DNA from: Micromussa lordhowensis
Taxonomy: Eukaryota; Cnidaria; Anthozoa; Scleractinia; Lobophylliidae
Reading direction: 5' to 3'
DNA: 64,000 nt
NCBI GenBank assembly: GCA_964020085.1
Contig: OZ026595.1
Span: 12,701,093-12,765,092, forward strand
Shown here piece after piece: positions 53,134-64,000 of the stretch (position 1 is its first letter; every line of letters begins with the position of its first letter). Under the pieces are notes generated by a model, which saw only the letters and a list, made by a program, of their open reading frames with translations, ran no database searches and was not told the DNA's origin. Made by a program: the position numbers and the translations under genes.

Positions 53134-54553
53134 GTGGCGGCCATCTTGGATTTGGAAAACAATAGAGTCTATTGTTCTCAAAACAATAGCCTATTGTCTT
53201 TCTCGGCTCCTGATTCAAAAACTACATGTAAAGTTGAAAAACAAATTTGTGACAAAAACGGCAGATACATTATTTTAGATCTGGAGCTAGCGGATTTGCA
53301 GCGAATTGTACTTGTCAACATCTATGCTCCAAATGATGTAAATCAACAAGTCTCTTTCTTCAAAGAGCTACAAGAACAGCTTCAAGAATTTTCTGAAGAA
53401 ACAATTATAATAGGAGGCGATTTCAACTGCACGCTATCAGAAATTGATAAAAAAGGTGGCAATCCTAATTCACGAAAACAAAGGGTGGTCGAAGAAATCA
53501 ATAAACTGTGTAATCTTTATGATTTAAACGACATTTGGCGTTTTTTGAATCCAAGTGTAGAACAATTTACGTGGAGAAACAAGTCGTTTAAAATACAATG
53601 CGGCCTTGACTTTTTTCTGATCTCTACAAAGCTGAATGTTTTAACCGATAAATGCAAAATTCTATACACACCTGAAACGGACCATTCGGCAATAATGCTA
53701 CATATAAAATCCGATGAACTCAAACATAAGAGAGGCCCTGGCTTCTGGAAGTTTAACCAGTCACTCCTTCAAGATGAAATTTATGTTTCTAATCTACGTG
53801 CAGAAATACCTAATTTTAAACAAAAATATGATGACGTCGAGGACTTAAGGCTCAAATGGGACTTAATTAAAATGGAGATAAGAAGTTTTACAATTGAATA
53901 TTCCAAGAATAAAGCAAAGAAAAGAAAATCTGCGGAAATCAATCTTCAGAATCAAATCAACGAGCTTTACAAAAAAGCTGAAACACTACCCAATAACAAG
54001 CAAATTATCAATGAAATCTATGATGCCAGATTGCGATTATAAAACATTATGCAGTATAGGACTAAAGATACGATTCTTAGAAGTAAAGTCAGATGGCACG
54101 AGCACGGGGAACGAAACACCAGGTACTTTTATGGCCTAGAAAAAAGGAACTATGCAAATAAAACAACTACTAAATTGAAACTTTCAAACGGCGATTTTAC
54201 CAGTGACCAATCTGAAATTCTTCGAGAACAAATGCACTTCTACAAAACTCTTTACAGTTCAGATAAAAACAGATCTCCAGATCTAAACGATTCAGCTCTT
54301 TCCGCCTTCTCAGAAAATATCATTTCTTTAGAAAATGATGATAAGCTCTCGTGTGAAGGGAAAGTCACACAGGTGGCATGTCTTAAAGCGTTAAAAGAAT
54401 TTAAAAACGAGAAATCGCCCTGAACAGATGGATTACAAGCAGAATTTTATAAGTACTTTTGGAAGGAACTACATGTTGATATGATACACAGTTTTAATTT
54501 TGCCTTTGATAGCGGATCACTATCGATATCTCAAAGACGGAGAATTAATATAT
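53134..54553 (+). pseudogene. L1/Tx1-like LINE, endonuclease and pre-RT portion
   Basis: The frame 53134-54042 gives an apurinic endonuclease missing its first strands: VLVNIYAPND, IIGGDFNCTLSEIDKKGG, FTWRNKS, DFFLIS and DHSAIML. A connecting helical region follows (WKFNQSLLQDEIY...KKRKSAEINLQNQIN). After a TAA the sense continues (KVRWHEHGERNTRYFYGLEKRN, a typical segment before the RT) to a TGA at 54421, then DGLQAEFYKYFWKEL. It is then cut by a 140-bp foldback insertion. The long connecter, GDFN and HGERNTRYF-type motifs fit L1/Tx1-clade elements. Several stops make it inactive. Confidence 0.8.
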
Positions 54554-54677
54554 CTTATTAGACGTTTTGGTGTGTAGTATCGCTGTATATTTTTACGAGT
54601 TGTGCAGTATTTTGACGAGCCCGTAGGGCGAGTCAAAATACAAACAACGAGTAAAAATATGCAGCGATACTACACAC

Positions 54678-54693
<16 letters not shown>
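54554..54693. repeat. Foldback element inside the LINE
   Basis: CTTATTAGACGTTTTGGTGT and GTAGTATCGCTG on the left mirror CAGCGATACTAC and ACACCAAAACGTCTAATAAG on the right. The centre is GAGCCCGTAGGGCGAG, so almost the whole 140 bp is palindromic. It interrupts the LINE between its pre-RT part and RT. Confidence 0.88.
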
Positions 54694-54709
<16 letters not shown>

Positions 54710-56930
54710 GATTTCTTTTCCCAAAATTCTGACTTGCCAAGGTTTTGGACTTCACGCGGCCGGGAGGAATGAGACGAGTACAAATATCTGATATTTGTAC
54801 TCGTTTCGCGCGTTATTTGTACTCTAGGAAGCAGAGTTGGATAATAATAACGCTTATTCCAAAACCGAATAAAGATACTACCCTACTCGACAACCTCAGA
54901 CCAATATCCCTTCTTAACATTGATTACAAGATTTTAACAAAAGTTATTGCAAAACGGCTAGAAAAAGTTCTACCAAAAATAATTTACCCGGACCAAACTG
55001 GATACGTCAAAAACCGGTTCATTGGTGAAAATATCCGTTTAATTTCCGTTTAAAGTTTAACTTCGGCCCGGACATTCAAAATTGGTTCAAAGTTTTATAC
55101 AATAATGTAAACAGTTGCGTTCTAAACAATGGTTATGCGTCTGAGTTTTTCTCTTTATAACGAGGTGTTAGACAAGGTTGTCCCTTTACTTGTCCGGTCT
55201 GTTATTCGTGATCGGTATAGAAATACTAGCGAGAACTATTAAGAACGATGCCGGCATTAAAGGCATTAAAGTAGGTGAAAAAGAAATTAAAGTCTACTTA
55301 TATGCAGATGACACCACTGTTTTTGTTCGTGATCTTGATTCCATTGCCCATCTATTATCTCTGCTCGATAAGTTCAAAAATCTCTCCGGTCTGGAAATTA
55401 ACACTAAAAAGTCCGAAGGAATGTGGCTCGGTTGCTGGAAAAATAACACCGAAACGCCGTTTCGAAACGCCGCTGGCCACGGGACCCAATAAAAGCTCTT
55501 GGCATCTTCTTTTCCTAGTTAAACAAAACAAATGAGTTGAATTTTGTAGAAAAAATCAAAAATTTAGAAAAGACACTAAATTGTTGGAAAAGACGAAATC
55601 TCACACTTCATGGGAAAATAAACATTGTTAAAACGTTCGGACTTTCTAAACTTAATTACAATTCGTCTGTCCTTGTTGTACCAGAAAATTTAATCAAAGA
55701 AATTGAGAAATTAATTTTTAGTTTTATTTGGGATGGAAAACCTGCAAAGATAAAAAAGTCAACCATCATTGGTGAGAGAAAACACGGTGGTCTCAAAATG
55801 ACTAACTTTAACACTATGATCAAAGCCTTAAAAGTTGCGTGGATACCACGTTTGCAATCCAGAACCGATGCATCCTGGAAAATTATCCCTGAGGCTGCTA
55901 TGCAGAATCTCGGAGGACTGTCATTTATGACATACTGCAACTACGATGTTAACTTTCTGCAAATTAACAACCTCCCAGTTTTCTATCGCGAAGTGTTGAA
56001 ACAGTGGCAAAGTTCAAAACACGCCTTTCGAAATGATACTCTCCCCCACAAAGAAATAATTTGGAATAATCGCAACATTATGATTGATGGTAAACCACTC
56101 TTTTGTAAGTGTTGGTTTGAAAACAATATTACACGTGTCGAAGACCTCCTTGACAATAACGGTAACATTTTATCCTTTAATCAATTTTCCGAACAATATC
56201 AGCTGAAAACTCCTTTTACTCTCTATTTTGGATTAATCAGCTCTATCCCTCCCTACCCAATGGAAGTCAGAAATAGTAAAACAAAAAATTTATTCGCAAA
56301 CTTCAAACGACAAAAAAAAAAAAATAGCGCAAACACAATCTCCACCAAAACTGTATACTCTGCTTTGTTAAAAAACGTCTTTTCAGCCCCTACCGCGGAA
56401 AGCAAAATCTTAAGATACGGTTTTACTCAGGAAAACATTCACAGAGTTTATGGACTGCCGTTCAAAATAAAGAATGACATAAAAATAACAATGTTTCAAT
56501 ACAAGATTATTCACAATATTCTTGCAACTAAAGTTAGTCTCTTTAGAGCCAAAATACGTGACTATGATATATGCCCTCAATGTTTGACTGACAGGCACAC
56601 TATAGATCACATGTTTTTACATTGCTATCTAATTAACTTCATCCTTTTGGAGCTCATTTCAAAACTGGTGGATTAGTAAAACTAAGGAAACTGTCACTTT
56701 ATCAAATAGTTGATCTTATACGGAATTTTTGAGAATATGGAATACATATATTCTCTGAATTATGCCCTTCTTATCGCAAAGTACTCTATATATAATAGCT
56801 GCTTGCACGAAAAAGAGCTTTGTTTTGACAGCTTTCTAGCACTCTTAAAGGAAAATATACAGCGAGAAATTGCCATAGCCAACAACAAAATTACAATATT
56901 TAATAAAACATATGGAAAGATCTTGTAATT
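54694..56930 (+). pseudogene. L1/Tx1-like LINE, RT and C-terminal portion
   Basis: RT pieces in several frames: ITLIPKPNKDTTLLDNLRPI, LTKVIAKRLEKVLPKIIYPD and QTGYVKNRFIGENIRLIS. A short internal deletion follows, then RGVRQGCPFTC and VYLYADDTTVFV (YADD palm). From 55537 an intact 379-residue frame covers the C-terminal region (TLHGKINIVKTFGLSKLNY, FIWDGKPAKIKKSTIIGE, HGGLKMTNF). It ends with a zinc-knuckle-like CPQCLTDRHTIDHMFLHC. A last fragment to about 56928 (YALLIAKYSIYNSC, LLKENIQREIAIANN) is the usual tail of such proteins. Multiple stops and frameshifts show an old copy. Confidence 0.8.
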
Positions 56931-59003
56931 TTTTTTCTCTGCTTTTCTTCAACTTTCTTTAGTTCTTTTTTATTTTTTTTTTATTTTTGTTTTTGTTAAC
57001 TTACATTTAGTGTGTACATTCTTTTACTAATCCGTAGTGTCTTCTCTTCTTTTCTTTATTCCCATTTTTTTTACCGAAATTAATCATATTGGTAGTAAAA
57101 ATTATTATAATCTATGTAGCTAAAAATTACAAATTGCATACGAAATAGCTCCGCAGACAATGTATTTCCTCGTGAGACATGGTTTAACCATTGACTCAAG
57201 AAAACACGGTTCAGTCATGTTTTAATAATGAATTTTAGCCGTTGTTTATCAAAACAACGTCTAAACCGCAACTCAGCCCTAAACAATGGTTGACTGAGAC
57301 TTCGTTTAAATAATCGGCCTGTTATTTTACCTAATAAGAAACAATATACAACATTTAATAGTGACTTTCAGAAATATCGACTAGCAGATGCATTATGACT
57401 ATTTAACCAACAAATTACGGTTACAGGCTATTTCATACTTATACAAGGGTTTGTTAGAAGAACTAAAGGAGTCTATATTAGTATACATGTAGGTCTTCTC
57501 TAATCTGAGGTATTGGAGAGTTGAATTTTAGGGATGAAAAAAATTGAAATAAGTACTTTATTTTGGAAGATAATCAATCAGTGGAACATATGGGAAGTCA
57601 AATTCATGACTCATTTCCTTCAAAAGTTAACTGTTCATTTTGCTATTAATATTTACTTTGAAATGTTGCCGGCGAAAATATCGGCGCAAGCTCCAGACGT
57701 CTGCCTTTGAATATTATTCTTATTATCATAAATTTAAGTCTCAAGCTGCAAGTAGTCCTGAATATTTTGTTATCTGTCCAGCGTGGTCGCATAGCCACAG
57801 AGGTTTTTTGGTCACCTGTTGAAAAAAACCCGCAATGTTTTAAGACCAAAATGAGGGAAGAAAGGCAGGCAAAGAAGTGTTCAGACTAAGTTGCTTTCAC
57901 TCGCAACTTAATGCAAGTCATGAGTTCTCTGCAACAATTGTTAAATTCGGTTTTTCATGACTTTCAGCCTTATCATTGTTTTCAGATTAATCTGGATATC
58001 AAGGAAAAACCTTCACCAATGGTTATGTTCTTTAAAATTGCTCCACTCAAGAACAAGTAGTATTCAAGGGGATTTTGAATCATGTAATGACTCGAGGCTA
58101 ATCTGCGCTTTTTTGAATGACCATTGCAACCAGCAGGGGTTATGTGTAATGGGTTTATTTTGGTGATATTTATTATAGAGACTTTGTTTATAAAACAAAA
58201 TTTAATGTGAACCATTTCTATATGCACTTAAATGAGTATGATTAAGATGAGCCCGTAGGAGATTATAAAATGCCCTTGGCTCTTCGCTTCAATCACGCCC
58301 AACCCCTGCAGAATTTTCTTTGCTCAGTAATAAAATGTGATAAATTAATGACTCTAGATTACGGTAAGCCCGTTTTCTCAATTTTTTCTCGTTTTTTTAC
58401 AATCAGGCATGTGTTGAGACCACAGCAAAGTCTTACAAGTCGTCTTGTTTTACTGATGTCTACTGAGCCCTGGCAGTTTCAATGTTTAGGAACGGAATTA
58501 ATAGTGTGACAACATAATGCCTTCAAATTGGTTTGAAAAACCAATTTTTTAGCTTTAAATTGCCAACGACAATATATTTCACACAAACGAGATCTTGGCA
58601 GCGCACTTGTGAAACAGGTTAAAGCAGTTGCAAAGAAAACAAAAGGAATCTGACTGCCGACGCAGACGCTGCCTGCAAGTGTTTCCTGCAGAATTCATTC
58701 AAAGAGCCTTCTTTACATATTTGGTCAGCCTTATAATTCATCTGCTTCATGTTATTAACATTAAATTTCCGTTTTTAGTTCAGTCTTGAGTTACGTGAAA
58801 CTTTGCATGCCTTTATTCCTTGATTTGTTTAAATGACTGTCGGGGTCTTGTTTTATTATCGATTCAAGTTTCAGAGTTAATGATAGTGATTACGCTACGG
58901 GCTTGTGCATTGTTCTTATTTAGTAGACTTAGCTTAAAATATATTTTCTTTTTCGAAAATAAACGTTTTTGAGGAACAATGGAGAATTGATAATAATAAT
59001 GAT

Positions 59004-59064
59004 GATGATGAAAGTGAAGAATGATCATCGCCGTATGTACTGCGATTATCATTCTTCACTTTCA
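59004..59064. repeat. Hairpin repeat after a short ATA/ATG microsatellite
   Basis: TGAAAGTGAAGAATGATCAT and its inverse ATTATCATTCTTCACTTTCA surround CGCCGTATGTACTGCG. The hairpin is preceded by a short (ATA)(ATG) microsatellite. It is non-coding. Confidence 0.75.
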
Positions 59065-61052
59065 AAAGTAAATAAAAGAAATAAAATAAATCTAATAAAT
59101 AAATAGATCTAAAAAATAAATTCAGAGAACGAATGAAAGTACTTACAGTATTACACGTAACATTGTGCATTATCCCGACATTTGTTCACCCAAGCCACAA
59201 ATCGATTATTTAAGAGTACTATGAGTTACTAGTCTGTTAAAAGCTAGAAAACAAACGTGATATTTTCGCTGCAATGAATTGAAAAAAGGGAAGCTGCCAA
59301 AGTAATTATCCACTTATTAAAAGAAGGCCGCGCCGCCAAACTGAGTCCCGTCTCCTTTTTGTTTTTCAGGTTTTGCTTTTTAACCCGCAAGTGATTTTGA
59401 TCGCGCGCACTTTATCATCAATCGTGCTCGACCTTGGTGTTTTGTCATTTTAAAAGATAAACCTTTTAACTTTGTATTTTAAAGCATGTAATTAATGACT
59501 TTTCCACGCAATAATTCCCACCAAAAGTGCCATTAAATACCCTGGGGGTTCTTGAGCAGGCTTTTGACGGCCACTGTTGCTTGTATCAGGATCTTTTAAT
59601 GGAAGAGTTGTTCACTCTTAATCACAAATGCTTAAACGGACATACATTATTGCTTCTGGTATCAAAATCAAACACCTTGATGTTGACGTAAAACTATGCT
59701 CTTTTCATGTCGTCCGCATGATTTTACGTGTCTTTCATATATCACAATGACTTCCAAAACTGTAATTGGACCCAAAAGGGTTACGCCACGCAAACGATAA
59801 TTTACTTCCGCTAATGGAAAGAGACTTTTCCTTTAGATATATCCCAAGAGCACGCTTTTGAAACATTTTAGTTGCCCGGACAACCACAACACTAGTGTTA
59901 AATGAGCAGTCAATTAACAATGCGCTCTGTATTCGATTGGTTTATTCTAACTATTCACACCTCTTATGAAATACAACCAGATGGCAACAAATTATCATTT
60001 GTGCCAGTTGAAGGAGAAGACGAACCTTTGCTATTCTTGCGCATCATTAATAACACTCAGTTTGGATTCGGACATCGCTTGGAAAATATCTGAGGCAGAC
60101 GAAAAAAACTAACGGCGTCATCGTCATCATTTGCGGCATCTTGGAATTTACCCTTATCATATCCTTATCAGGTAGATCACAGTTTTAATTATGCTCTAAG
60201 ACGGTAAGATAGGGTAGTATGTCAAACTCTTAGCGTTGAACAGTAGCCGAGTGCACATGAAGCGGTAAACGTTCTAACGTTCAAATGTTGGAATATTGTT
60301 CAGTACTTTTTCTGATCAGTTTACTCGGCTCAGTAAGAGCAGTTCAATTCGTCCAAGTAAAGTGCAAGCCGGTCTCAGACCTGTAGCCAAAATGAATATG
60401 ACTTCTTGCCTCATAAGGTGCAGTAGACACGACCGTAATGTTATATTTCAATGACCCTTTTGTTGTTAGAGATTAAAAACTGGAATAGCTGCAGATGCCG
60501 CACTTTTAAACAAGCGAAATGCCGGATAGGCTATTTCTTTTAACCACGTTCAGTGACTTTTTAGTTCTTCAGTTTTGCAGTTAACGCTTTCTATGCTGTG
60601 GCGGCTTCGTTTTCAAGGACGTTCGCGCCCAACACGTTCCCAAATACAGATTTTTTTAACAGCTTGCCATGCAGTAAGGTTAAGATCAGCTTTTGTCAAA
60701 AAAACAAAAACAACAACAACAAAAAAACTCGAGGGGACACCGTGCTCATTTTCGAGATAAGGCGAATTGTAGACCATGCGTGTTACAAGTTTTGGTTATT
60801 TTAAGACGATCTTAGTTTAGAACTATCAGCAATAAAAGAAGCTACCTAAGACTGAGACATTTAAATCAGGTAAACGGACTAAATTCAACACAACTAAGTC
60901 TGTTAAGTAAACTTTTACAGCTGATGTCGTTCCCTGAGGTAGAAAGCATGAAGCGACTAGGAATATTTGTACTCCCCGTGGATGGGATGCTAGTCCATCG
61001 CAGGATTACTCTTAGCATTAAGGTCGCCGGTACCCATTTATACACCAGGCAA

Positions 61053-61143
61053 GGTGGATAACACTATCCAGCGGATAGCGTGGTTTGTTTTGTTAACACT
61101 TATCCACTGGATAGCGATTTATCCGCTGGATAGCGTTGTCCAG
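61053..61143. repeat. Short inverted-repeat unit with TATCCAGCGGATA words
   Basis: GTGGATAACACTATCCAGCG and the inverse CGCTGGATAGCGTTGTCCAG flank further TATCC-A-C-T-GGATA words. The unit is a compact palindromic MITE-like sequence of about 90 bp. Confidence 0.7.
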
Positions 61144-61475
61144 CCTTCGAACAACTGGGGCTTGGGTGTTATGCGTCTAATACGGAAAAATGAGAGGCAT
61201 CATCAAGCGATTCAATTTCTCTTCGTTTTCATTTGCCGAGAACCCACCACATGACCTGCAAATAACTGCCTCCAAATAATGTTTGCGTAATGCCCTCCAT
61301 GCGTAAGTGTAAACACGCTCTCACGCTCGAGATAACACATCAACGTTAAATGCTTTTCCTTGTGGTAGACCCAACATGTAAGACGCTTGCGTTCTAGCAT
61401 CGTTAGGGTTATACACTCCGTTTTCATCCCCAAAGCCACGCAGTTATTTATGTAATATATCAAAAACGAGTGTGA

Positions 61476-61573
61476 GTGTTTCATCAGGGGTTCCAAACAC
61501 TGACCGAGGAACAGATCAAAGCAAGAGGCCGCAGGCCGAGTGCTTTTATTGTTTGGAACCCCTGATGAAACAC
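61476..61573. repeat. Foldback element with GCCGCAGGCC centre
   Basis: GTGTTTCATCAGGGGTTCCA and its inverse TGGAACCCCTGATGAAACAC bound a centre containing AGGCCGCAGGCCGAG. Downstream, GCTGCGCAGCGAGCGTAGCG forms a further small palindrome. It is non-coding. Confidence 0.75.
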
Positions 61574-62325
61574 GAAGCAAGAGTTTTTGCTGCGCAGCGA
61601 GCGTAGCGAGCGAGCAGCAACACAAACAGGATTTAAGAAGAATATATAGAAGGGGATACGAATTCTCGAATTGATCACTTTTTACCAGAATGCATTGCAT
61701 TTAACCAGAGTGCACTGCGTCATTTTTTACCAGAGCGCATTGCGCCACGAACAACACGAGGATGTCACACCGTCGAGCCGTCGTCTTAATTCACGTAGAT
61801 TTCAGTGAGAAACGGATTAGTGGTTTGTTTTGTTCTGATTTACCTGTGAAACGATGTGAAGGAGTTCGTGCTTGACTTGCACAACTCTTGCTTTTGTCTT
61901 CAATGCAGTAAGTGAAAGTTTGCCTATCTGGATGATTAATTGTGACAACTTAATTTTAACTTCTTCATTTATTAGCAGTCTCGCCTCCTTGGTCGAATTC
62001 GTAAATGAAGAGAAATTCGTCGTTACTAAAGCTTGTAGAATAATTAAAAAAAACGAAAACCGTACAACACGCTTATTTCATATCTGTTGCGATCCATTCA
62101 TTCAAACATGAATTAAAGCTGAAGCGTTATTAGCATTTTCACACAGCGATGGACGCGTCCTTGGCACAGTCTGTCAACATTCTAGAGACATTTAATGCGT
62201 ACCAGTACAGAATTTATAAGTTAGATTTCTGCTCCTAAAATTTCCACATGTATCGATTTTCGCGATCTGGTAAAGGGAAGGTTGATGTGTATCGTTTTAT
62301 GTCCAAACACAGTTCAGATTGTATC

Positions 62326-62535
62326 ACCCATAAATGTAATAAAAACCATAAATGTAATACCAACCATAAATGTAATAAAAATTGACCATAAATGTAATAC
62401 TAACCATAAATGTAACAACTTTTAACCACAAATGTAATAAATCCACAAACCATAAATGTAATAAAATTTGCCCATAAATGTAATAAACTGAACAACCATA
62501 AATGTAATAAGGCTTAACCATAAATGTAATAAGTT
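62326..62535. repeat. Left TIR array, CATAAATGTAATA units
   Basis: Spacers between successive units (AAAAA, CCAA, AAAATTGA, CTAA, AACTTTTAA, AATCCACAAA, AAATTTGC, AACTGAACAA, AGGCTTAA) are mostly reproduced, inverted, in the right arm. This shows that the whole arm, not only the word, is the inverted repeat. Confidence 0.88.
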
Positions 62536-64000
62536 AGTATTTTAACCCAGCAACTGCGAACATTTAGAAAGTAAGTAAAGTACATATGATTAAAATGTCC
62601 ATATACCATAGCATTTAAAGTACTGGGGGATGATTACATTCCATTCATTTGAAGGAGCTTGAGGTTCTCTTTGTGTCAAGACAAATTCTTTACAAATACG
62701 CCTGTTTAGATTTTTCAAAATTCCATGCGGCTTTTAAGCCAATGTCAGGCAAGGTGGTAAGGTGGTGAAGGGGGGAGGGGTTGGATGATCTATCTGACCT
62801 ATTGGAGCTAGAACTGCTGACTTGCAGGTTGGTTGGGTGGGGCCGGTGGACAAAGTCCTAGACTATTGATATTGGTAAGACATCCCTTGAGGCACATGGG
62901 CAATCCTAGGGTAAAATACTAATCAACTTTCTATAGAACAAAACTCGGTTTATTACAATGTTAACAGTGTAGCGGCAACTAATAATTAAAGAAATTGTCT
63001 GAAGTGTCAGGTTTGCATTGCCATCATACCCGTTATTGATGATTGCGAATAAATCATGAAAATAACTTTAGCATATGTGGAAAACAGTCTTTTACATTTA
63101 CAAGACGTATTGATTCCGTTTCACGTCCCGGACAGTGCAAGGCAAGTAGCTAAGTCTTTTTTTTCTCTTTTTTTCCAAAAGATGGCTGTTACATACATCC
63201 ATGTTGAAACCCCAGTGAAAAGAAGATTTATCCAAGCATTTATCCACTGACGACTGTTTATGGTTTCTTTTAATGCCATCACAAGCCCGCTACCTCTTCC
63301 ATACTGTTTTAGAATCTGTCTCGTGCTGTGGAGACCGGGGTACATGTCTCTGTTAGCGCTTATTTTCGGTAACCTTTTAATGTATCTACAATGGGCGACA
63401 AAAGTGTGGAGACACTTTGCCATTTTGGAGTACTTAAGGCCAATTTCCCCCCTCAACCCCACGATTCTACCCCCTCCCCCCAAAACAATGTTGGATTTCA
63501 GGTGTCTAGAACTTGCTTTTTTCCTAAACAACATTGAAAAGGGGGAGAGGGTGTGGGTCTCAATGTAAACCGAATTTCAAATAGAATAAGTGAAATGCTG
63601 CAATTAGCACTCGATTCAGGCAACTGTCTCAACTACTTTTGTCGCTCATTGTCTGAAAGTGGTACCTATATATTTTGCATTAATTAGTACCGCGCGAATT
63701 TAGGACGAATTTAGGGGTTGTAAAGAGCTTGGTTCACGCCTTAAGGGGTCTAATAGAAAATTTCAAGTCAATTTCATGAAGAATGAGAGTGGCAAGTTTG
63801 TGGCCCCTTGACATGAAGTCATCGCCAGTTTATTACATTTATGGTTAAGCCTTATTACATTTATGGTTGTTCAGTTTATTACATTTATGGGCAAATTTTA
63901 TTACATTTATGGTTTGTGGATTTATTACATTTGTGCCGGTTAAAAGTCATTACATTTATGGTCAATTTTTATTACATTTATGGCTGGTAATACATTTATG
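62326..64000. mobile_element. TIR element with iterated CCATAAATGTAATA, cut by the window end
   Basis: The left arm (62326-62535) is about nine copies of CCATAAATGTAATA separated by short, distinct spacers. The right arm (63829-64000) repeats the same copies and spacers in inverse order (TTAAGCCTTATTACATTTAT, GTTGTTCAG, GGGCAAATTTTATTACA, and so on), so the two are true long TIRs. The roughly 1.3-kb middle has no credible gene. The outer right end is beyond the window. Confidence 0.85.

Larger units (their letters stand above)
56941..62325. other. Long non-coding stretch with small hairpin elements
   Basis: No protein gene is supported. T-rich tracts after 56930 may be the 3' tail of the LINE. 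Small hairpins are described separately (59004-59064, 61053-61143, 61476-61573). TACATGTA-type words continue. A microsatellite-like AAC run lies near 60708-60728. Confidence 0.5.

Noticed and set aside
57150..57310. Possible inverted repeat (GGTTTAACCATTGACTCA / AATGGTTGACTGAG)
   Set aside because: The match is short and the arms do not extend; left unassigned.
59902..60093. Possible exon encoding about 63 residues
   Set aside because: No conserved motif, no flanking splice signals of note and no link to a neighbouring gene.
61476..61573. Hammerhead motif in CCCCTGATGAAACACGAAGC
   Set aside because: CTGATGA is present but no stem II forms before GAA, and GAAA is missing; the match is part of a foldback arm.
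62326..62535. CRISPR-like spaced repeats (CCATAAATGTAATA)
   Set aside because: Spacers are 4-10 bp and mirrored in the opposite arm, so this is a TIR structure.
5936..64000. Further ZCCHC4 exons
   Set aside because: No segment with an NPPF methyltransferase motif or CCHC knuckle and proper splice sites was recognised; a weak search by eye cannot exclude a short exon.

Overview
This window is animal nuclear DNA, most likely from a cnidarian and probably a stony coral or a close anthozoan relative. The evidence is spliced exons, the word TACATGTA recurring throughout, dense foldback elements, Penelope-like elements with hammerhead-type motifs, and a Polinton, BEL/Pao and CR1/L2 plus L1/Tx1-type LINEs side by side. 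The species assignment is inference; the element classes are read from the encoded proteins.

Host genes are few. The first two coding exons of a ZCCHC4-like rRNA m6A methyltransferase lie at 1935-2025 and 5553-5935 on the plus strand; no further exon was recognised, so intron 2 is very long or the gene is truncated. A minus-strand gene at 21974-19378 resembles the DUF3987 P-loop family. It has one well-formed intron but at least three frame breaks. Most of 6-25 kb and 57-64 kb is non-coding. It is filled with terminal-inverted-repeat (TIR) and foldback elements and with a large GTAGAAAC minisatellite in two blocks.

From 25.4 to 29.3 kb lie a CR1/L2-like LINE, a 200-base assembly gap and a 5'-truncated Penelope-like element. 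That element has a GIY-YIG endonuclease and a hammerhead-type motif. From 29.4 to about 48 kb lies a Polinton/adintovirus-like element. In order it carries a truncated penton-like protein, a small basic protein, a major capsid protein, a pVI-like protein, an adenain-like protease, a zinc-ribbon/phospholipase A2 protein, a chromodomain integrase, an antisense HNH endonuclease, a protein-primed DNA polymerase B and a small antisense C2H2 protein. No packaging ATPase was found. Most of the genes carry one or a few lesions, so this copy is a recently decayed endogenous virus.

The polymerase gene is split twice: by a 285-bp MITE with a TTACA duplication, and by a complete 8.16-kb BEL/Pao retrotransposon with a GTGTA duplication. 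The two BEL LTRs appear nearly identical, so that insertion is young. Further right are a second LINE (49.0-50.9 kb), a piggyBac-like MITE that is the inverted sister of one at 10.8 kb, a Penelope fragment with an inverted 5' part (52.3-52.9 kb), a decayed L1/Tx1-like LINE (53.1-56.9 kb), and an element with about 200-bp TIRs built from the iterated word CCATAAATGTAATA that runs off the window end.

The least expected pattern is a shared architecture. At least five unrelated-looking TIR elements here end in arrays of a short, often palindromic word. Two of them share the terminus CAGTACCGCTC but carry different CGCG-centred arrays.
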